Counted from the first letter of the stretch, positions 10,474-22,966 are shown. The stretch: 64,000 nucleotides of DNA from Charina bottae (GCA_023362775.1 JALMGJ010000005.1:68035463-68099462); one strand, 5' to 3'. Notes: a model not told the origin generated them from the letters alone. Numbers and translations are program-made.

Positions 10474-11050
10474 ATACATATATTTAATACTTAATACTAT
10501 TTTGGGTTTATAGCTTACAAATATACTTATAATTATAGTTATATAATTTTCAGTTCCTCCAAAAGTTGTACTGTTGCAAGGTATCTTCAAAATGGCCACA
10601 GTTATTTAATAATTAATTAAGTCTTTAGAATTCCGAAAGCATATCAGTTTTTACAATCCTTATATTGTCCTTCATTAAGAAATTTCCGCTTTTTCTTTTT
10701 ACTTTATTCACTATTGTTTGTGGCTAGGATGGCAAACCTTTCTTTGGGATCTTTTGCCCAACTCCGCCCGTTGTCTGTTTTTCCTCCCTTGTCACTTGGA
10801 TCCACGAGTCTCCATTAATCACCAACGCTGACTCACATCCACAGCAGACCAGACAAACAATTACTAACTCGCTCCCCTTCGTGACAGCAGGGTTTCTCCT
10901 CAGAGAAGATTTACTTCTCTCCTCTGTGCTATTTCGTCTCTCTTCCAGACACAAAATCAGCAAAAACAACGGTGCAGTTTCTCCCCCTTTCCTTTTTTAG
11001 CAGAGCTCTCCTTCTCTGCGTCTGCTCGCCATCACAGCTCACCCGGAAGC
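10316..11050 (-). promoter_or_regulatory. L1 5' UTR / internal promoter
   Basis: The 735 bp upstream of ORF1 on the minus strand. The outer 300 bp (10730-11050) is GC-richer and holds most CpGs, as expected of an L1 internal promoter. The inner part is AT-rich and contains a (TA)n tract (10417-10470) and a G run on the sense strand (10357-10367). Its 5' terminus GCTTCCGGGT resembles the starts of the two 2-kb L1-like elements at 24572 and 45191. Promoter activity is inferred from position, not from recognised binding sites. Confidence 0.7.
10417..10470. repeat. (TA)n microsatellite inside the L1 5' UTR
   Basis: About 27 near-perfect TA units between the promoter-like region and ORF1. It is likely to vary in length between copies. 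Confidence 0.95.
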
Positions 11051-11401
11051 CAGGAGGCACCTTTTCCAATTCACAAATTTTATTAAAAGGCATAAGCAAA
11101 TATTTGTTATATATTCTTTCTTCGGTAGATCTCTTTCTTCAGTATTTAGTTCATAAGTAGCATATTTGATTCAAGTTACAGAACCAGTACCAGATTGAAT
11201 GTATTTATTGTCTGTATTTATATACTGTAATATGCTTAACCTACTGTAGTTACTGCATTAACCTTTTTTCTGGGCTTACACAATACATTGAACTATAAGC
11301 TAACTAAATGGCAGGAACTCATAACAAATTAAATTAAAACTAATCAATTGCGGCATGTTAATTGAATGCTGCCTCTAGATTTGTAACTGATCTGGTTAGG
11401 C

Positions 11402-11710
11402 CAGCCTTTCTCAACCATTTGACCCTGGAGGAACCCTTGCAATATTTTTCAGGCCTTGGGGAACCCCTGCACATTCAGGCTCAAATATAGGCCAGAAGTT
11501 ACAAAATTATTATATTCGTTTCATGTGTAGGCCTGTATATATGTATTAACAGTGTTCTTAAACTGAAAACGAATAATGAAGCTTATTTCTTTAATGTGAA
11601 GTTGCCCAAATTTGAAATTTTTTTTTTAATAAATCCTGATCTCCTAGGGAACCGCTAGTGACCTCTCACAGAACCCTAGGGTTTCATGGAACCCTGGTTG
11701 AGAAACCCTG
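11402..11710. mobile_element. hAT-type MITE of a second family
   Basis: A 309-bp non-coding element with inverted ends CAGCCTTTCTCAACC and GGTTGAGAAACCCTG and a perfect 8-bp duplication, ggttaggc, at 11394-11401 and 11711-11718. The termini differ from the CAGRGCTTTCC family elsewhere in the window. The interior is AT-rich and carries the 'ggaaccc' repeats near each end that are common in Charlie-like hAT elements. Confidence 0.9.
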
Positions 11711-14700
11711 GGTTAGGCTATTGTATGCACACAGCCACAGGTTTGTTGTGGTTCAGCATCCTTTTACTCTTCCACCTGCACATCTTCCTATTGCTGTTTT
11801 TATTTTTCTCAGATCTCATTCAGTTTGTTGCCAGGGTAAGGGAATATACTGTGGTTATTCAGGTGTTGATTTTGGACTAAGTTCTAGTGCCAGCTCAATC
11901 ATGGAGTTTACTGGGTAACTTCAGGCCAATCACTCTCACTCCAGCTACTTCCCAGCCTATCCACTACTGTACTGCTTTAGGAATCAAATGAGGAGACCTC
12001 CATGCATTCCATGTTGAACTCTCAGAGATAAGTCATGATAAAAAGGAATGAATACTTGATTTGTGTTAAAGAGTACTTGGTGTACAAACATCTGTGACAT
12101 TGTCATATCAGATAAGAACTATACGATATAATGAACAAAACTGTGACTTGCTGAAATCAATATTGCTGTAAGTGTCTTAATTTATCAGAGAATCTGAAGA
12201 CTGAAAATAAGGGAAGAGTACATCAACCAAATAACAGACAGTGAACCAACATGAATACATTTGTAATGAATGCTGAAAATGTTTGACTTTCAGTACAAAT
12301 GCCCCTACAGTGATGAATTTCAGTACTTTAAGCTAATGTGACCTTTAAATAAGATAGGAACTATGCTACAATATAGAATAACGTTACCTTAAAATCATGT
12401 TCTCATAATTACAAAAATTGTAAAGTTAATTTTTGTTAGATTAATGACATTTGAGCAATATTTTCAGTCAAGCCTGGCTCAATTAATTGGCCATTAACTG
12501 AAAAAGGAAATTGAATTGAATTTATCTTGTACATAAATCCAGTGAGTGTTATTAATGGGTTTCAGAAAATTTCAGTGCATTCCCAGAAATGGAAGAAACA
12601 TGCTGGATCTTGATGAGCGTATTATCTGTCACAAGGAACTTTTCTAAATATAATAAAATGATGCAGGAAGACTGATATAATTGAATTTAGTACAAGGGGA
12701 ATTCAAATATTTGATTAGTTCTGAAGACCATTTAATCTCTGGGGGGAAAAAGACTAAATATTCTTGACTCCTTCCATCCCCCCAATGTCTGATGCTGAGC
12801 ACACTCTCACCAGGAGGTGGAGCCAAGGTATTACTTTTACACACAACTAAAGCCTCTTGGTGTGCAAACTATAGTAGTCAGCTAAGAGATTTGGTTGCTG
12901 AATATTCCTTTTGCAAATTTGGGGATATTCTGAAGGGTGTATAGATCTAGATCTGGTTTCTGTGACACATCTGGTTTCCATTGGGGTGGCTGTCCTCAGG
13001 TAGATTTCTCTTCACTCCAAAGCTCTTTTTGTCCCGCCCAAATTTGCTATAGAGGGTGGAAAGATTGAGAAGAAAAACAGGTTGGTTTTGCACTTGTAAA
13101 GTAGGATGAAGACTTCTGTGATTCACAGACTTAGTAAGCCTTCTGTCTCCTTTTTGTTCTTCACCACAACACAAGTGCCTAATGTAGATGAGCTTATTTC
13201 ATTTATTTCTGTTTAAAATAATATTTTTCTTCTAAAATGAGCTCACAAAAAGGTACAAACTATTGAACCAATAGATGTAGCAATGTTGTAGATTTATTTA
13301 TAAATATAAGATTAAGATTTAATCTTTGTAATTTGAAAATCTAGCTGAAGTTCTATTTAGTTTGCATTTTTCTTCTGTGTGGTTTTTTTCCCCAATAGAG
13401 GTGATTCTGTCGGAATTTCAGTCTTTAGTCCCAAGGAATAACTTGACTGTTATCTCCAAGTCAAAAACATATTAGATGATAACTTTATTTGAATGGGAGT
13501 AAAAGCATGCTTTAGATCCCTATCTACAAGGCTCCCCTTCTCCCTTTGGATGCCATGGCAGGGCACCATAACTTCAGTTAGATGAGCTCTTCCCTATGGA
13601 TGGTTTCAGCTGGCCTATTTCACACAGTCAGTTTTCAGGAATTGACAGTTCTAAGCCTATGCATGTCGGAAGGGGCCATTACAGACACCTTGTTTCTTTC
13701 TTTATTGCCTCTCTTTGTTCCCCTTTCCTTGAGGCCTCTTGCTTATCTACCTTTTTTATGATTTTAAGCGGGGGACTATTTGACATCATTTAGGCATGCA
13801 AAATAATCTGTTTTGCCTCTGACAGCTTCAAAAAATCCACGTGGCAGATTGTTGTTGGAAGTGCCTGCTCTCCTTTTCCTTTCCTTGTAATGAATGTAAA
13901 CTATTTTTTGAAATTTAATGTGCATGTGTGCACACATACACACACACTTCAAATATTTATTTAATTGATTTTTTTCAGCTAAAGAACAGTCATATTAACC
14001 AGTGTTCTATTGAATGCAAATTTCAAATATAATGACCACTTTTTTTCCTTATATGTTCTTTTTCCAGAGATCATATATTTTGGCAGTAAAACACATAATT
14101 AAAATCCTTTAAAAATAACCCTGATCCTTGACATTAGGACAGAAAGCAACTCCAAGCCTTCTTTAATTTAATGGCATTTGCATTGTGAAACCTGTTGACA
14201 ATTTGGCTGATATTAATAAAAGGTCTATTAATTCTCATTGGCTGAGTTCACTTGCCAATCATTTGATTTTGGAATGATGTGCTAACCCAGACATGGTTTG
14301 CAAACCATCATTTATGGTTAGCCTTTTGTATGAAACAAGTTATCATGTTTTGTTCTTTAAACCACGGTTAAAACAAATCATGTTTTTGCATATGCTTTAT
14401 CATTAAGAAACCCTATGAAACTATAGCCTCTTTTTCAAAGTGCAAATGTTTCACCTTCATATGAATATCCATGGCATCGGCATGCAGGTGAGGGGTTATT
14501 GTTAAAAGAACATATAAACTGCTGCGTTTGCAGAACTAATTGCAAAGTTCTTTTGATCTCTCTGTACATAACAGAGCACTATCAATAGTAACTGCATAAT
14601 CTATGTACATACAGCTTAACATAAGTAAAAAATACATCCTGTCCCAAACAGCTAAGTCTTCATTTTGATTTTGGAGCAAGATGGAAATATAGACATACGG

Positions 14701-14719
14701 GGGGGAGGGGGGAGGGTTC

Positions 14720-14830
14720 TGATGCAAATTGTGCACCTTACATGCTTGCATATGACATCACACATGTACAAATATGTGGAGCTTCTGTTGTGACATCATG
14801 ATGCAACGTTTTGTCATTTTGGCATTACTG
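14720..14830. repeat. Member of a CRE/octamer-motif dispersed repeat
   Basis: Contains 'gatgcaaattgtgc', 'tatgacatcacacatg' and 'tgacatcatgatgc'. The same motif set recurs at 32826-32950, 33127-33205, 33540-33650 and around 57074-57260. The repeat family is not identified. Confidence 0.5.
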
Positions 14831-15789
14831 TGTCCAGTTGTGAATACCTTGGAAAGAGGACATTGATTAACTACATTGCCAAGATACTACTAGCAAATAA
14901 TAATTAAACCAAACTTTTAAAAATCCATTTTATAAACAATGGCAATAGTTACTGCAAAGGCTTCCTGCATTTCTGCTGACCTTGTTGGATTCTATTCAGA
15001 ACTGTATTATGGGTTTGATTGATCAATTGATTCAGTTAGTTGACATTTTGCTTGTACAGAATGTAGTGCAGGGTAGATAACATTTGAGGGGTTGGGGCTT
15101 CAATTCATATTTTTGGAAGGTTGCAGAAGGCTTTCTGGTTATCTGATGATGTCAGTGGAAAAGGCAGGTTTAAAATTTTTGAGTCTGCTTTTGGGATTAT
15201 TTGGAGTTAGGGAGGCAAACCATTCAACAGCTCTCGCCATGGCCTGAAATCACTTTTTAAAAATCAATTTTGGATAGTTTTAAGAGATTTCAAGTATGCC
15301 TCTCAGAGGCTTCCTGCTCCTATTCACTTGTTTAAAACTCTAAAATAAATGTCAGAGAAATCCCTAAAATAGCCAGCTGTGGCCATTTTGATTGGGTCTT
15401 GTGGTTTGTAAAGGTGGAAATATGAATGGCCACCTGCAAATACTTAATTTGTAAAAAAAACATGTATTGAAGTTATTCTTGAAACAGATTTTATAATGTA
15501 TTAAATCTGATGAATACTTAATAAAGTATAAATAGAGATGCTTCTCAAAAGATGCATATAAAACATCACATTTGATTTCAGACCCTGGGAGGTTTTGAAG
15601 GTTAATATGAAAAAGATCCCCTCCCCAATCATTCTTCGTTGATTGGCATTGTACTGATTATTTTAAAAAGTAGTTTCAATTGCCTAGAAGAAAGACAAAA
15701 ACTCCATAATATTCTGATCTTTTCTACTGTATTCATTCCCTTTTTCTCCTACTTGATCCTAAAAGCATTTATGGAATACATGGAAAAGT

Positions 15790-15905
15790 ATGGCACAACC
15801 GATCTCAATCCCCAAAGATCTGTAGTGCTCCCACTGTAATGACTTTCTGGAAGCTATTAAAAACCTGGTTGTTCTCCCAGGCCTTGTGATAGGATGGCTG
15901 AGGGG
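15790..15905 (+). pseudogene. L2/CR1-like LINE C-terminal scrap
   Basis: The + strand includes 'agtgctcccactgtaatgac' and then a frame reading roughly 'LLKTWLFSQAL'. This matches the end of L2/CR1-type ORF2, also seen at 54072-54700 ('SLKTWLCQQ'). Heavily decayed. Confidence 0.4.
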
Positions 15906-16361
15906 CCCCTAGAAGCTGCGAGGAAAAAATTCCTCCAGTGCATCCCTATGGGAAAGGCAGTTGGGCAGTGGCTTAGAATATTCCCAACTGTTGTAGTCTA
16001 AGTCACACTCCCTCCCAGTCATGTGACACTGAGCAGAATATATGCGGCCCATCCCATGCTTCCCAGTGCCACACATACACCAAAGGGGAGAAATACAACC
16101 TGTTACTTTGTTACACAGAAGAAAATATAAATGCCTCCTATAGCTGACACTGGTAAAGGAAGAAAGAGTTCCAAAAGCCATCCTCTGCATATTTTCCCTA
16201 TCTTCTTGATATTATACATGAAATATCAAGTTAAACTCAGAAGCCTATGAATGAAAAATCATGACAAATGCATTTGTGTATAGGTGCATTTGTGACCCCC
16301 CCCTCTTTCCCTCTCCCTGCTTTATGGATAAAGAGAAGTCTGTGTTTGTGTTTGTGTATTA

Positions 16362-16741
16362 GGTGACATGGTCATTAAGTGAAACGGCACATGACCGCGC
16401 CTGACATACGACATCAGTTCCACTCTGGTCGTTAAGCAAATCACCCATGATCGTTAAGTGAGACATCACGTGACCGCAACTTGTGATTTACTGCCGGCTT
16501 CTCCATTGACTTTGTCAGAAGCTGGCTGTGATGCTTGCAAATGGCAATCACGTGACCGTGGGATACTGTGATGATCATAAATGTGTGCCAATTGTGAAGC
16601 ACCTGAAACTTGATCACATGACCATGGGGATGCTGTGACGGTCATACGTTCAAGGACCAGTCATAAAGTTTTTTCAGCGCCATCGTAACTTTGAATGATC
16701 ACTAAACAGGATAGTTGTTAACCAAGGATTACTTGTATAGG
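16362..16741 (-). repeat. Dispersed repeat with tandem 'GACCGTTAAG'-type motifs
   Basis: Recurring words 'cgttaagtgag', 'cacgtgaccg', 'tcacatgaccatgg' and 'gtaactttgaatg' belong to a repeat common in squamate introns. Its other copies read 'acttaacgaccgttg' and 'gtcacgtgatca', ending near 'ggattacttgtatag'. It probably derives from a non-autonomous DNA transposon, but the class is uncertain. No TSD was resolved. Confidence 0.55.
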
Positions 16742-17570
16742 TTTAGTGAGAGCATTTGAACTAAAGTCCATCAGAAAGAGACTTAATTAGGCTGTCATTC
16801 TATACATATTTACTGTGGAGTAAGTCCTACTAAACTAAGCAGACTTAGTCTGTAATTCTATATGTTGTCATATAGAATTAAACTCTCTTAGGCCATTACT
16901 TGCCTCCTGAATAGACATACACAGATCTGCTATGTTCACTCATCTGTTGTTTCAGAAGTAAGTTTTATAAAGCAATAAAAAGAAAATCTTATTGTGCTCT
17001 CAGAGGAAAATGTAGTAGCAGGATAAAGCATGATTGTTCAACAAGGTGTCTTGGTCTGTGAGTACACACAATATGGGCTTTTTAAAATTTGAATGTAGTG
17101 TGGCAGTGATGGAAGTAGGAAAAGAACCTTTTGAAAGGCATATATTATGCTAGATAAAGTTCTCTTCTTGGAACAGGGTTGTCTCTCCAGTGGTAAAATC
17201 AGAAAGTAATTGCTTACAAAATAATGCAGTGCTACATGAAAAAAACCTTGCTAATGTATTTGCCAGTAGACATTCAGCTAATTCATAAATAAGAACACTG
17301 TGACTTGCTGGATAAATTGCATGAATGCTATTTAGTGTTATGAACTAATGGGTATATTAGAGCTTTAGAATTATTGCATTTACCATAATGAAGTATTGAT
17401 GGCAGAAAAGAAAGCAGCACTTCATTCTACATGCTGTTTTTTATATTAAAATCATAGGACAGTCTGAAGTAACATCTTCTCTATTTTCCAATAGAAACTT
17501 CAGTAATGTGCAGCAAAATGAATTTAACTGATAGACAGATGTTCTAAGTAATGCACAAATTTCCAAATAT
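16742..17570. other. Non-coding stretch
   Basis: AT-rich sequence with no recognised repeat, RNA gene or exon. Confidence 0.45.
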
Positions 17571-17571
17571 A

Positions 17572-17713
17572 CAGTGGGGCAAAAAAGTATTTAGTCAGCC
17601 ATCAATTGTGCAAGTTCTCCCACTTAAAAAGATGAGAGAGGCCTGTAATTGACATCATAGGTAGACCTCAACTATGAGAGACAAAATGAGAAAACAAATC
17701 CAGACAATCACAT
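17572..17713 (+). mobile_element. Tc1-like transposon end (second family)
   Basis: Begins after TA with CAGTGGGGCAAAAAAGTATT, followed by 'tttagtcagcc', 'ctcccacttaaaaagatg' and 'cctcaactatgagagac'. This is the terminal region of a Tc1-like family common in fish, frogs and squamates. The sequence stops matching near 'cattgtctgatt', where L1 ORF1 sequence begins. Confidence 0.75.
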
Positions 17714-17992
17714 TGTCTGATTCGGAAAGATCTGATTACCATGGAAGAGAGAATGGAAGAAAGATTTACAATCATGAAAGGAAAGATGAATAAAAAATTG
17801 GAAGAATCTATAATACAGATGAGTGGAGAAGTTAAAGAAGTTAAAGAAAAAATAGAAATTTTGGAAAATAAAACAGAAAGAATAAACAGGGAGATGGGAA
17901 AAGGTTTAGATAATGTGGCATTATTGGGATTAAGGGAAAAAGAATTTTGCTTAAGATTGAAAGCAGTTCCAGAAGAATCTGGTGAAGAAAGT
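17714..17992 (+). pseudogene. L1 ORF1 fragment (different L1 subfamily)
   Basis: An 89-codon frame (17741-18010) encodes a coiled coil with heptads around 'VKEVKEKIEILENKTERI', then the start of an RRM-like domain, 'REKEFCLRLKAVPEESGEE'. This is the architecture of L1 ORF1p, but the sequence is clearly unlike the intact ORF1 at 9521. Neither the 5' UTR nor ORF2 nor a poly(A) tail is present. It abuts the Tc1-like end with no gap, suggesting a chimeric or twice-truncated copy. Confidence 0.65.
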
Positions 17993-19350
17993 CCTGTTTT
18001 GCATTATTAGTTTAACGTGTATCATATGATGCAGCAGGTTTTACTACTTTATGAAAAACAAAAAGTAACTAAATTCCTAACTTGTTTTATTTTAGCTTTT
18101 TGTTCTTTGCCTTGAGTATTCAAATGCCAGAAATACTTATTTGTTCTTTTGTTAAATTTAACAATGGTTGCAATGTACCACTCAAACTAGACACTCTCTC
18201 ACACTAAGAAAATGTTTTTACTTAGATGTGTAGAGGGCTTTCCAAGTGTCTATTGATCAGTGTTCTCCAAAAGCACAGAAATAATGTGTCTAATTTAACT
18301 GGCCACATGGAGGAGTATAGGAAAAGCATTACTTATCCCCTGAAAGGCTTAGAATATCAATAGGAGGACATAACATTAATGGCTTTCCTATACTGCAGCC
18401 TCAAAAATGGCTAAATGAGGAAGAAATTATGCATTTGTTTTCCTATAATTTCACCAGTTGTCTTGTTTTACTGCAACGCTAAGGCATTAAGAGTGAAATG
18501 TCACACCAAGACTTCTTTCCTGACAATTTGTCTGACATGCAAACTATGCAGCTTTCCTTTCCATGCACCCCCCTTCGCAATCCAAGGGGAAAAGACTGCC
18601 CATTTTAGAGCCAGGCCATTGGCCCTCCTAGGTGAATACTATGGAACTTAACTCGCAATTATTTGAATCTCAGCTTTGCAAGTTCTCTGACGGAGCAATC
18701 CCCCCCCCCCAGATCAGCCACTAGAGTGCCGGTAACAGCGCACTGTGCAAACATAGCATGTGCTTTGCTGTATCAGGTGGAAGAGACAGGAGAGCAGATC
18801 GTGGCTTTTAAATAGAGTGCCGTTCAGTATAAGGAACACACATGGACATTACCATACTGGGTATTTCTCACTTTCTGTTCCACATCTCCTGCTTTCGGAG
18901 AGAGGCAGATAGGATACACATAACATAATTACATAAGGTTCTCTCTTGCAAAATGTTAACTAAAAAATGGGGGGGGGGGAGCTGAAGGCAAGTGGGGAGG
19001 GGGTCCCTGGATTCTCTCTCCTGCTTTCGGTCTCAACTCCTGATAAAAAGAGAGTCTCCGTTCTCATCTCTGTTTGATGGAGAAATACTTGGCTTTTTCT
19101 GTAGCAATTGCAATGTCTTTCCTGTTGTTATAGGGAAAAGATCTCCCATAGTTACAAAGAGCTTCCAGACACACGGCTGCTGCTTTCAGCAACAACTCCA
19201 TGACCTATATCTCTGTTTTAAATCACATCCATCCCTCGACTCTACCTTTTTGCATTCTGCACATGGATAAGTAGGCTCTATTGAAGTGAATTGCTTAAAG
19301 AAGTGGGATAGAGCCATCCAACGGGTATTTATATGTTGCATTTAAATCTT
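17993..19350. other. Non-coding stretch with homopolymer runs
   Basis: No gene or classified repeat. A C run at about 18700-18710 and a G run at about 18970-18980 are the only notable structures. Confidence 0.45.
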
Positions 19351-19354
19351 ATTT

Positions 19355-19770
19355 TCTGCCCAGGAGTACAAGGCAACATGGAATTTTATCTTCACAACAA
19401 TCCTGTGAGATACATTAAGCTGAAGTACTTTGAAGTACAAACTGAAGTACTTTGGCCACATAATGAGAAGACAGGATACCCTGGAGAAGAAGCTGATGCT
19501 AGGGAAAGTGGAAGGCAAAAGGAAGAGGGGCCGACCAAGGGCAAGATGGATGGATGATATTCTGGAGGTGACGGTCTCAACCGTGGGGGAGCTGGGGATG
19601 GTGACGGCCGACAGGAAGCTCTGGCGTGGGCTGGTCCATGAAGTCATGAAGAGTCGGAAGCGACTGAACGAATAAACAACAACAACATTAAGCTGAAAGA
19701 TAGCGATTGGTGGAAAACCATTCATTGAGCCTCATGGTTGAGTTGAGATTTGCACATGGATCTCACCAAT
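19355..19770 (+). repeat. MIR/CORE-SINE-like old repeat, split by an RTE insertion
   Basis: 'cttcacaacaatcctgtgag' and, after the inserted RTE, 'aagctgaaagatagcgattgg' and 'gagatttgcac' follow the order of a widespread amniote SINE core that reads 'tcacaacaaccctgtgaggt ... gagagagtgactgg ... ggatttgaac'. Strongly diverged. Confidence 0.45.
19425..19684 (+). mobile_element. RTE/BovB-related LINE, short 3' fragment with TSD
   Basis: A 260-bp insertion flanked by a perfect 13-bp duplication, acattaagctgaa (19412-19424 and 19685-19697). It holds the last ~80 codons of an RTE-type ORF ('KLKYFGHIMRR', 'GKRKRGRPRARW', 'EVMKSRKRL') and ends in an ACAACAACAAC tail. It is colinear with the C-terminus of the BovB at 46047 ('KLKYFGHLMRR', 'GKRRRGRQRMRW', 'EVTKSRTQL') but is a distinct subfamily. 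Extreme 5' truncation is typical of target-primed reverse transcription. Confidence 0.9.
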
Positions 19771-21629
19771 CATTCTAACTATTTCCATAATATTGGCTTT
19801 TGGATGGAAAAAAATCTCCATCTTTATCTTAGGGTGTATTTGCTTAAAAATAGACATCATTAAGGACTAAATTGCTGTTGGGTTTAGCCTTCTTATAAAA
19901 TCACATTGACATTTTTGTTATTGTAATTTCCAAGTCCACTTCAAACAAATAACATATGTAGGGATAATCATTAGGTTTATAGAGCCATGCCTGTTTAACC
20001 AATACATACTGTATGACATAGAAATACAATCAAACTTGACAGTTGCAAGACATTTAAGAAATAAAACAAATATCAGCATAATTACATTTTTAAACTGCAA
20101 CTCTTTTGTTAGAAATTTGTTGGACTGACCGTTAATATTGAAAATGACGAAGAAAGTCAGTATCCTTCCATTAAAAACATTATATGAGATTTCACTACCT
20201 TATATTATATACTAGTAAGTGTTATATTTCATTAGTATAGGTGTTTGTCAACCAGCCTGGGAATCCAGTTTATGGGCACCCAGTGGGGAAAAGAATGAGT
20301 TTCCTTTTTGTGTTCTAGATCATTCCTATTTAGAAAGTTATCTGGTGTCCTCCAAATGTTTTGGCCTATATACCTGAAGCGTACATAAAACAAGATTATT
20401 GCAATAGTGTTTTATAGAAATCACATAAGGAGGGAAAAATATGAAATGCAGATGGCAGCATTAAAACAGCAGCAAAAAAAGAAGGCCATATAGAAACAGG
20501 AACAAACAGTGCCAATCTTTTAAATAACTTTTGAAATAAAAATGTGATCTAAATATGTAAATAGGAAGAATCCATTAGACTTTTCCAAAGAGAGAAGTGG
20601 ACTTCCACAACTGCATTTTCACTACTAAAAAGGCCCTGTCCAAGTCAGGGATCACTCCTGCTGGACTGTTAAATAGAAAGATGATAGCTCTAATCTACTT
20701 TTAGATGTGAATGTTTGTATTAGATTGGATATTGCAAGCTATAATTTTTAAAAAGTGAATTAAAGATAATTAATATTATCTGATGCTGTTCTTAAGGTTC
20801 AGGCAGACTTATATAAAAAGGCTTATTCTTAATATAGGTCAGTACCAAAAAGTTCCTTAGCCACAAATAGTATCTTTACAATAATCACCCATCCTTTAAT
20901 TTTAAAACAAGCTTCATCTAAGTATCATCTAGTTACTTTGATAAGCAAATAAAAGAAATTGACTCAGATATAGACTATTTTTTTAGTGTCTAAAAGAAAA
21001 GAAAACTTTTCTAATTTCAGAGGGAGAGTAATTTTAGTTCATGCTAACCTTGAATTTCTCTGTGATATCAACTGATGTTTTGTTACTTTTTTTATACTGG
21101 CAGTTTTACACACTTAAATCCTATACTGGCATACACATGCACGGCTGCTGAGGCTGTAAGGTGATGTGAATGTCTTCTTTTGACACTTCACTTTTCAAAG
21201 TGAGCTCCAGTCTAATCCCTTAGCTAATATGGTGCATGAAAACAGATGATACACTGATGGCTTTTAGATATGCGTAGTGACTTTTAAAGTGTGAAAGAAA
21301 CAAAGCTTGGAGATAATGAGATTTATATAGTATCATGATTTTAAAGACACAGTTTTATTCTGTGAGCCTTATATACACAATTTTGAAAATTCCACTTTAT
21401 ATACGAAAATAGGAAACATGAAAAATGTATACTACATCACTCTCAGGACTAACTGAAATTAGTAAACTGGGTTGTCTCAATCTTCGTAATATCCAGTTTA
21501 AAAAGTGCAAAATAGACTTAAAATACTTTCTTAAAAACGAAGTATACTTCTAATGTTTTAAAACATGTACATTACAAATTAGAAATATCCATGATCACAT
21601 CACCTTTGGCAACTGAGTCAATGGTAGCA

Positions 21630-21630
<1 letters not shown>
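19698..21630. other. Non-coding stretch
   Basis: AT-rich sequence, no exon or element that I can support. A scrap at 20340-20375 resembles the 'tccagatgttttgg' repeat noted at 3826. Confidence 0.45.

Positions 21631-21693
<63 letters not shown>
21631..21693. repeat. (CTT)n(ATT)n microsatellite at a LINE 3' end
   Basis: About ten CTT then about eleven ATT units. It adjoins the 3' end of the minus-strand R4/Dong-like LINE, so it probably grew from that element's trinucleotide tail. Confidence 0.9.
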
Positions 21694-22005
21694 GTTTTTA
21701 TTCATCAAGGAATAGCACAGTACAAAGAACAAACAAAAGGAATCACATCTTTGGTGTTCTTTGGAAATTTGAATTCCATCCAACAAGTGAGGGTTTTTTG
21801 TAAATCTACAGTTGATATAGCCAAAATATTTATTCTTGTAAAAATGTGTTTAGTTTGTTTGTTATTCCACCTAATGCACCAATAAATATAGGGATGACTT
21901 TGCAAGATCTTTTCTATAATCTATCCATTTTGATGGTTAGATATTTATCTTTTGGAATTTTTTTTCGATTTTTTTCTTCCATTATGCTATCCTGGGTTTT
22001 CTCTC

Positions 22006-22205
22006 TGTGTGTGTGCCTTCGAGGGACTAGTCCCTGCAGTTTTTGTGGCAAGGTTTTTCAGAAGTGGTTTGCCATTGCCTCCATCCTAGGGCTGAAAGAG
22101 AGTGACTGGCCCAAGGTTACCCAGCCGGCTTCATGCCTAACGTGGACTAGAACTCACGGTCTCCCAGTTTCTAGCCCAGTGCCTTAACCACTATACCAAA
22201 CTAGC
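22006..22205. mobile_element. MIR/CORE-SINE-like insertion
   Basis: 'gggctgaaagagagtgactgg', 'cccaaggttacccagc', 'actagaactcacggtctccc' and 'ccttaaccactatacca' are the ordered words of a SINE core also present at 52346-52535. It sits inside the R4-like LINE. No clear TSD was resolved. Confidence 0.6.
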
Positions 22206-22966
22206 TCTTTCCTGGGGTATTGCCACATTTTTAAAAAATTACCTTTTTCAATTATTGTTATATCTGGTGTGTTGTCCTAGATGGCAATTAGTTTGTATGC
22301 AAAAACCCATTAAATTTTAACTTCATAATTTTCAACAACTTTTTGAGTTAGGGGATTATAATACATTCATTTTTTGCACAGATGTCAATGGGTCATGATG
22401 GCTATTCTGACATGACTTTCTCACAGTTTGTTGCATCCATTTATCATTTGATTCACGGTTTCATTGTTTTCTTTACAAAATCTGCATTTGTTGTTGTTTA
22501 ATACATATTGAATCCTTGATTTCATCATTTTTGTTTGTAATGCTCATTCTTTTTTTTAATAAGAATTTTATTAAATTTAAAGCAAAGATAAAAACTACAA
22601 AAAAGCAAAAAAAACTACAGAAAAAAACCTTAAAAAGTGAGAAAAACATAAGATGAAAAAAGATTTTTAGAAGATTACATAAATAGATGACTTCTGGCTT
22701 TCAACAACAAGAATATACAACAATTTCCATAATCAGTCCCTTACTCTATATAAAACCAAGATCACATTATTTCTATAAATTATTCCATTGGTACATTATA
22801 AAAGTCACTAAACACTAAACACCATTGCTCCTTCCCCTTATATATATTAAAAAGTAACCAAATATATAAACCTCCAAATCAGCTTCCCCCCCAAAAAACC
22901 AACATTTATTTAAATATTTCCTTCCTACCACTATTCTATATATTTCTGATCACTATAATAAAAATC

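Larger units (their letters stand above)
5106..11050 (-). mobile_element. Full-length L1 LINE with 17-bp TSD
   Basis: A 5945-bp minus-strand L1. From its 5' end it has a 735-bp 5' UTR starting GCTTCCGGGTGAGC, an intact ORF1 (264 codons), a 53-bp spacer, an intact ORF2 (1251 codons), and a 3' UTR of about 600 bp ending in a poly(A) tail (the T run at 5106-5140). Perfect 17-bp duplications, caggaggcaccttttcc, flank it at 5089-5105 and 11051-11067. Both ORFs open, the exact TSD and a long A tail together mean recent insertion and possible activity. In the family, ORF1p binds RNA and ORF2p nicks DNA and reverse-transcribes the L1 RNA at the nick. Confidence 0.96.
11719..16361. other. Long gene-free stretch
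   Basis: No supported gene. Recognisable pieces are a conserved-looking AT-rich block at 12370-12560, a member of a TGATGTCA/ATGCAAAT-rich repeat at about 14720-14830, and an L2/CR1-like coding scrap at about 15790-15905. The rest shows nothing I can classify. Confidence 0.5.
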
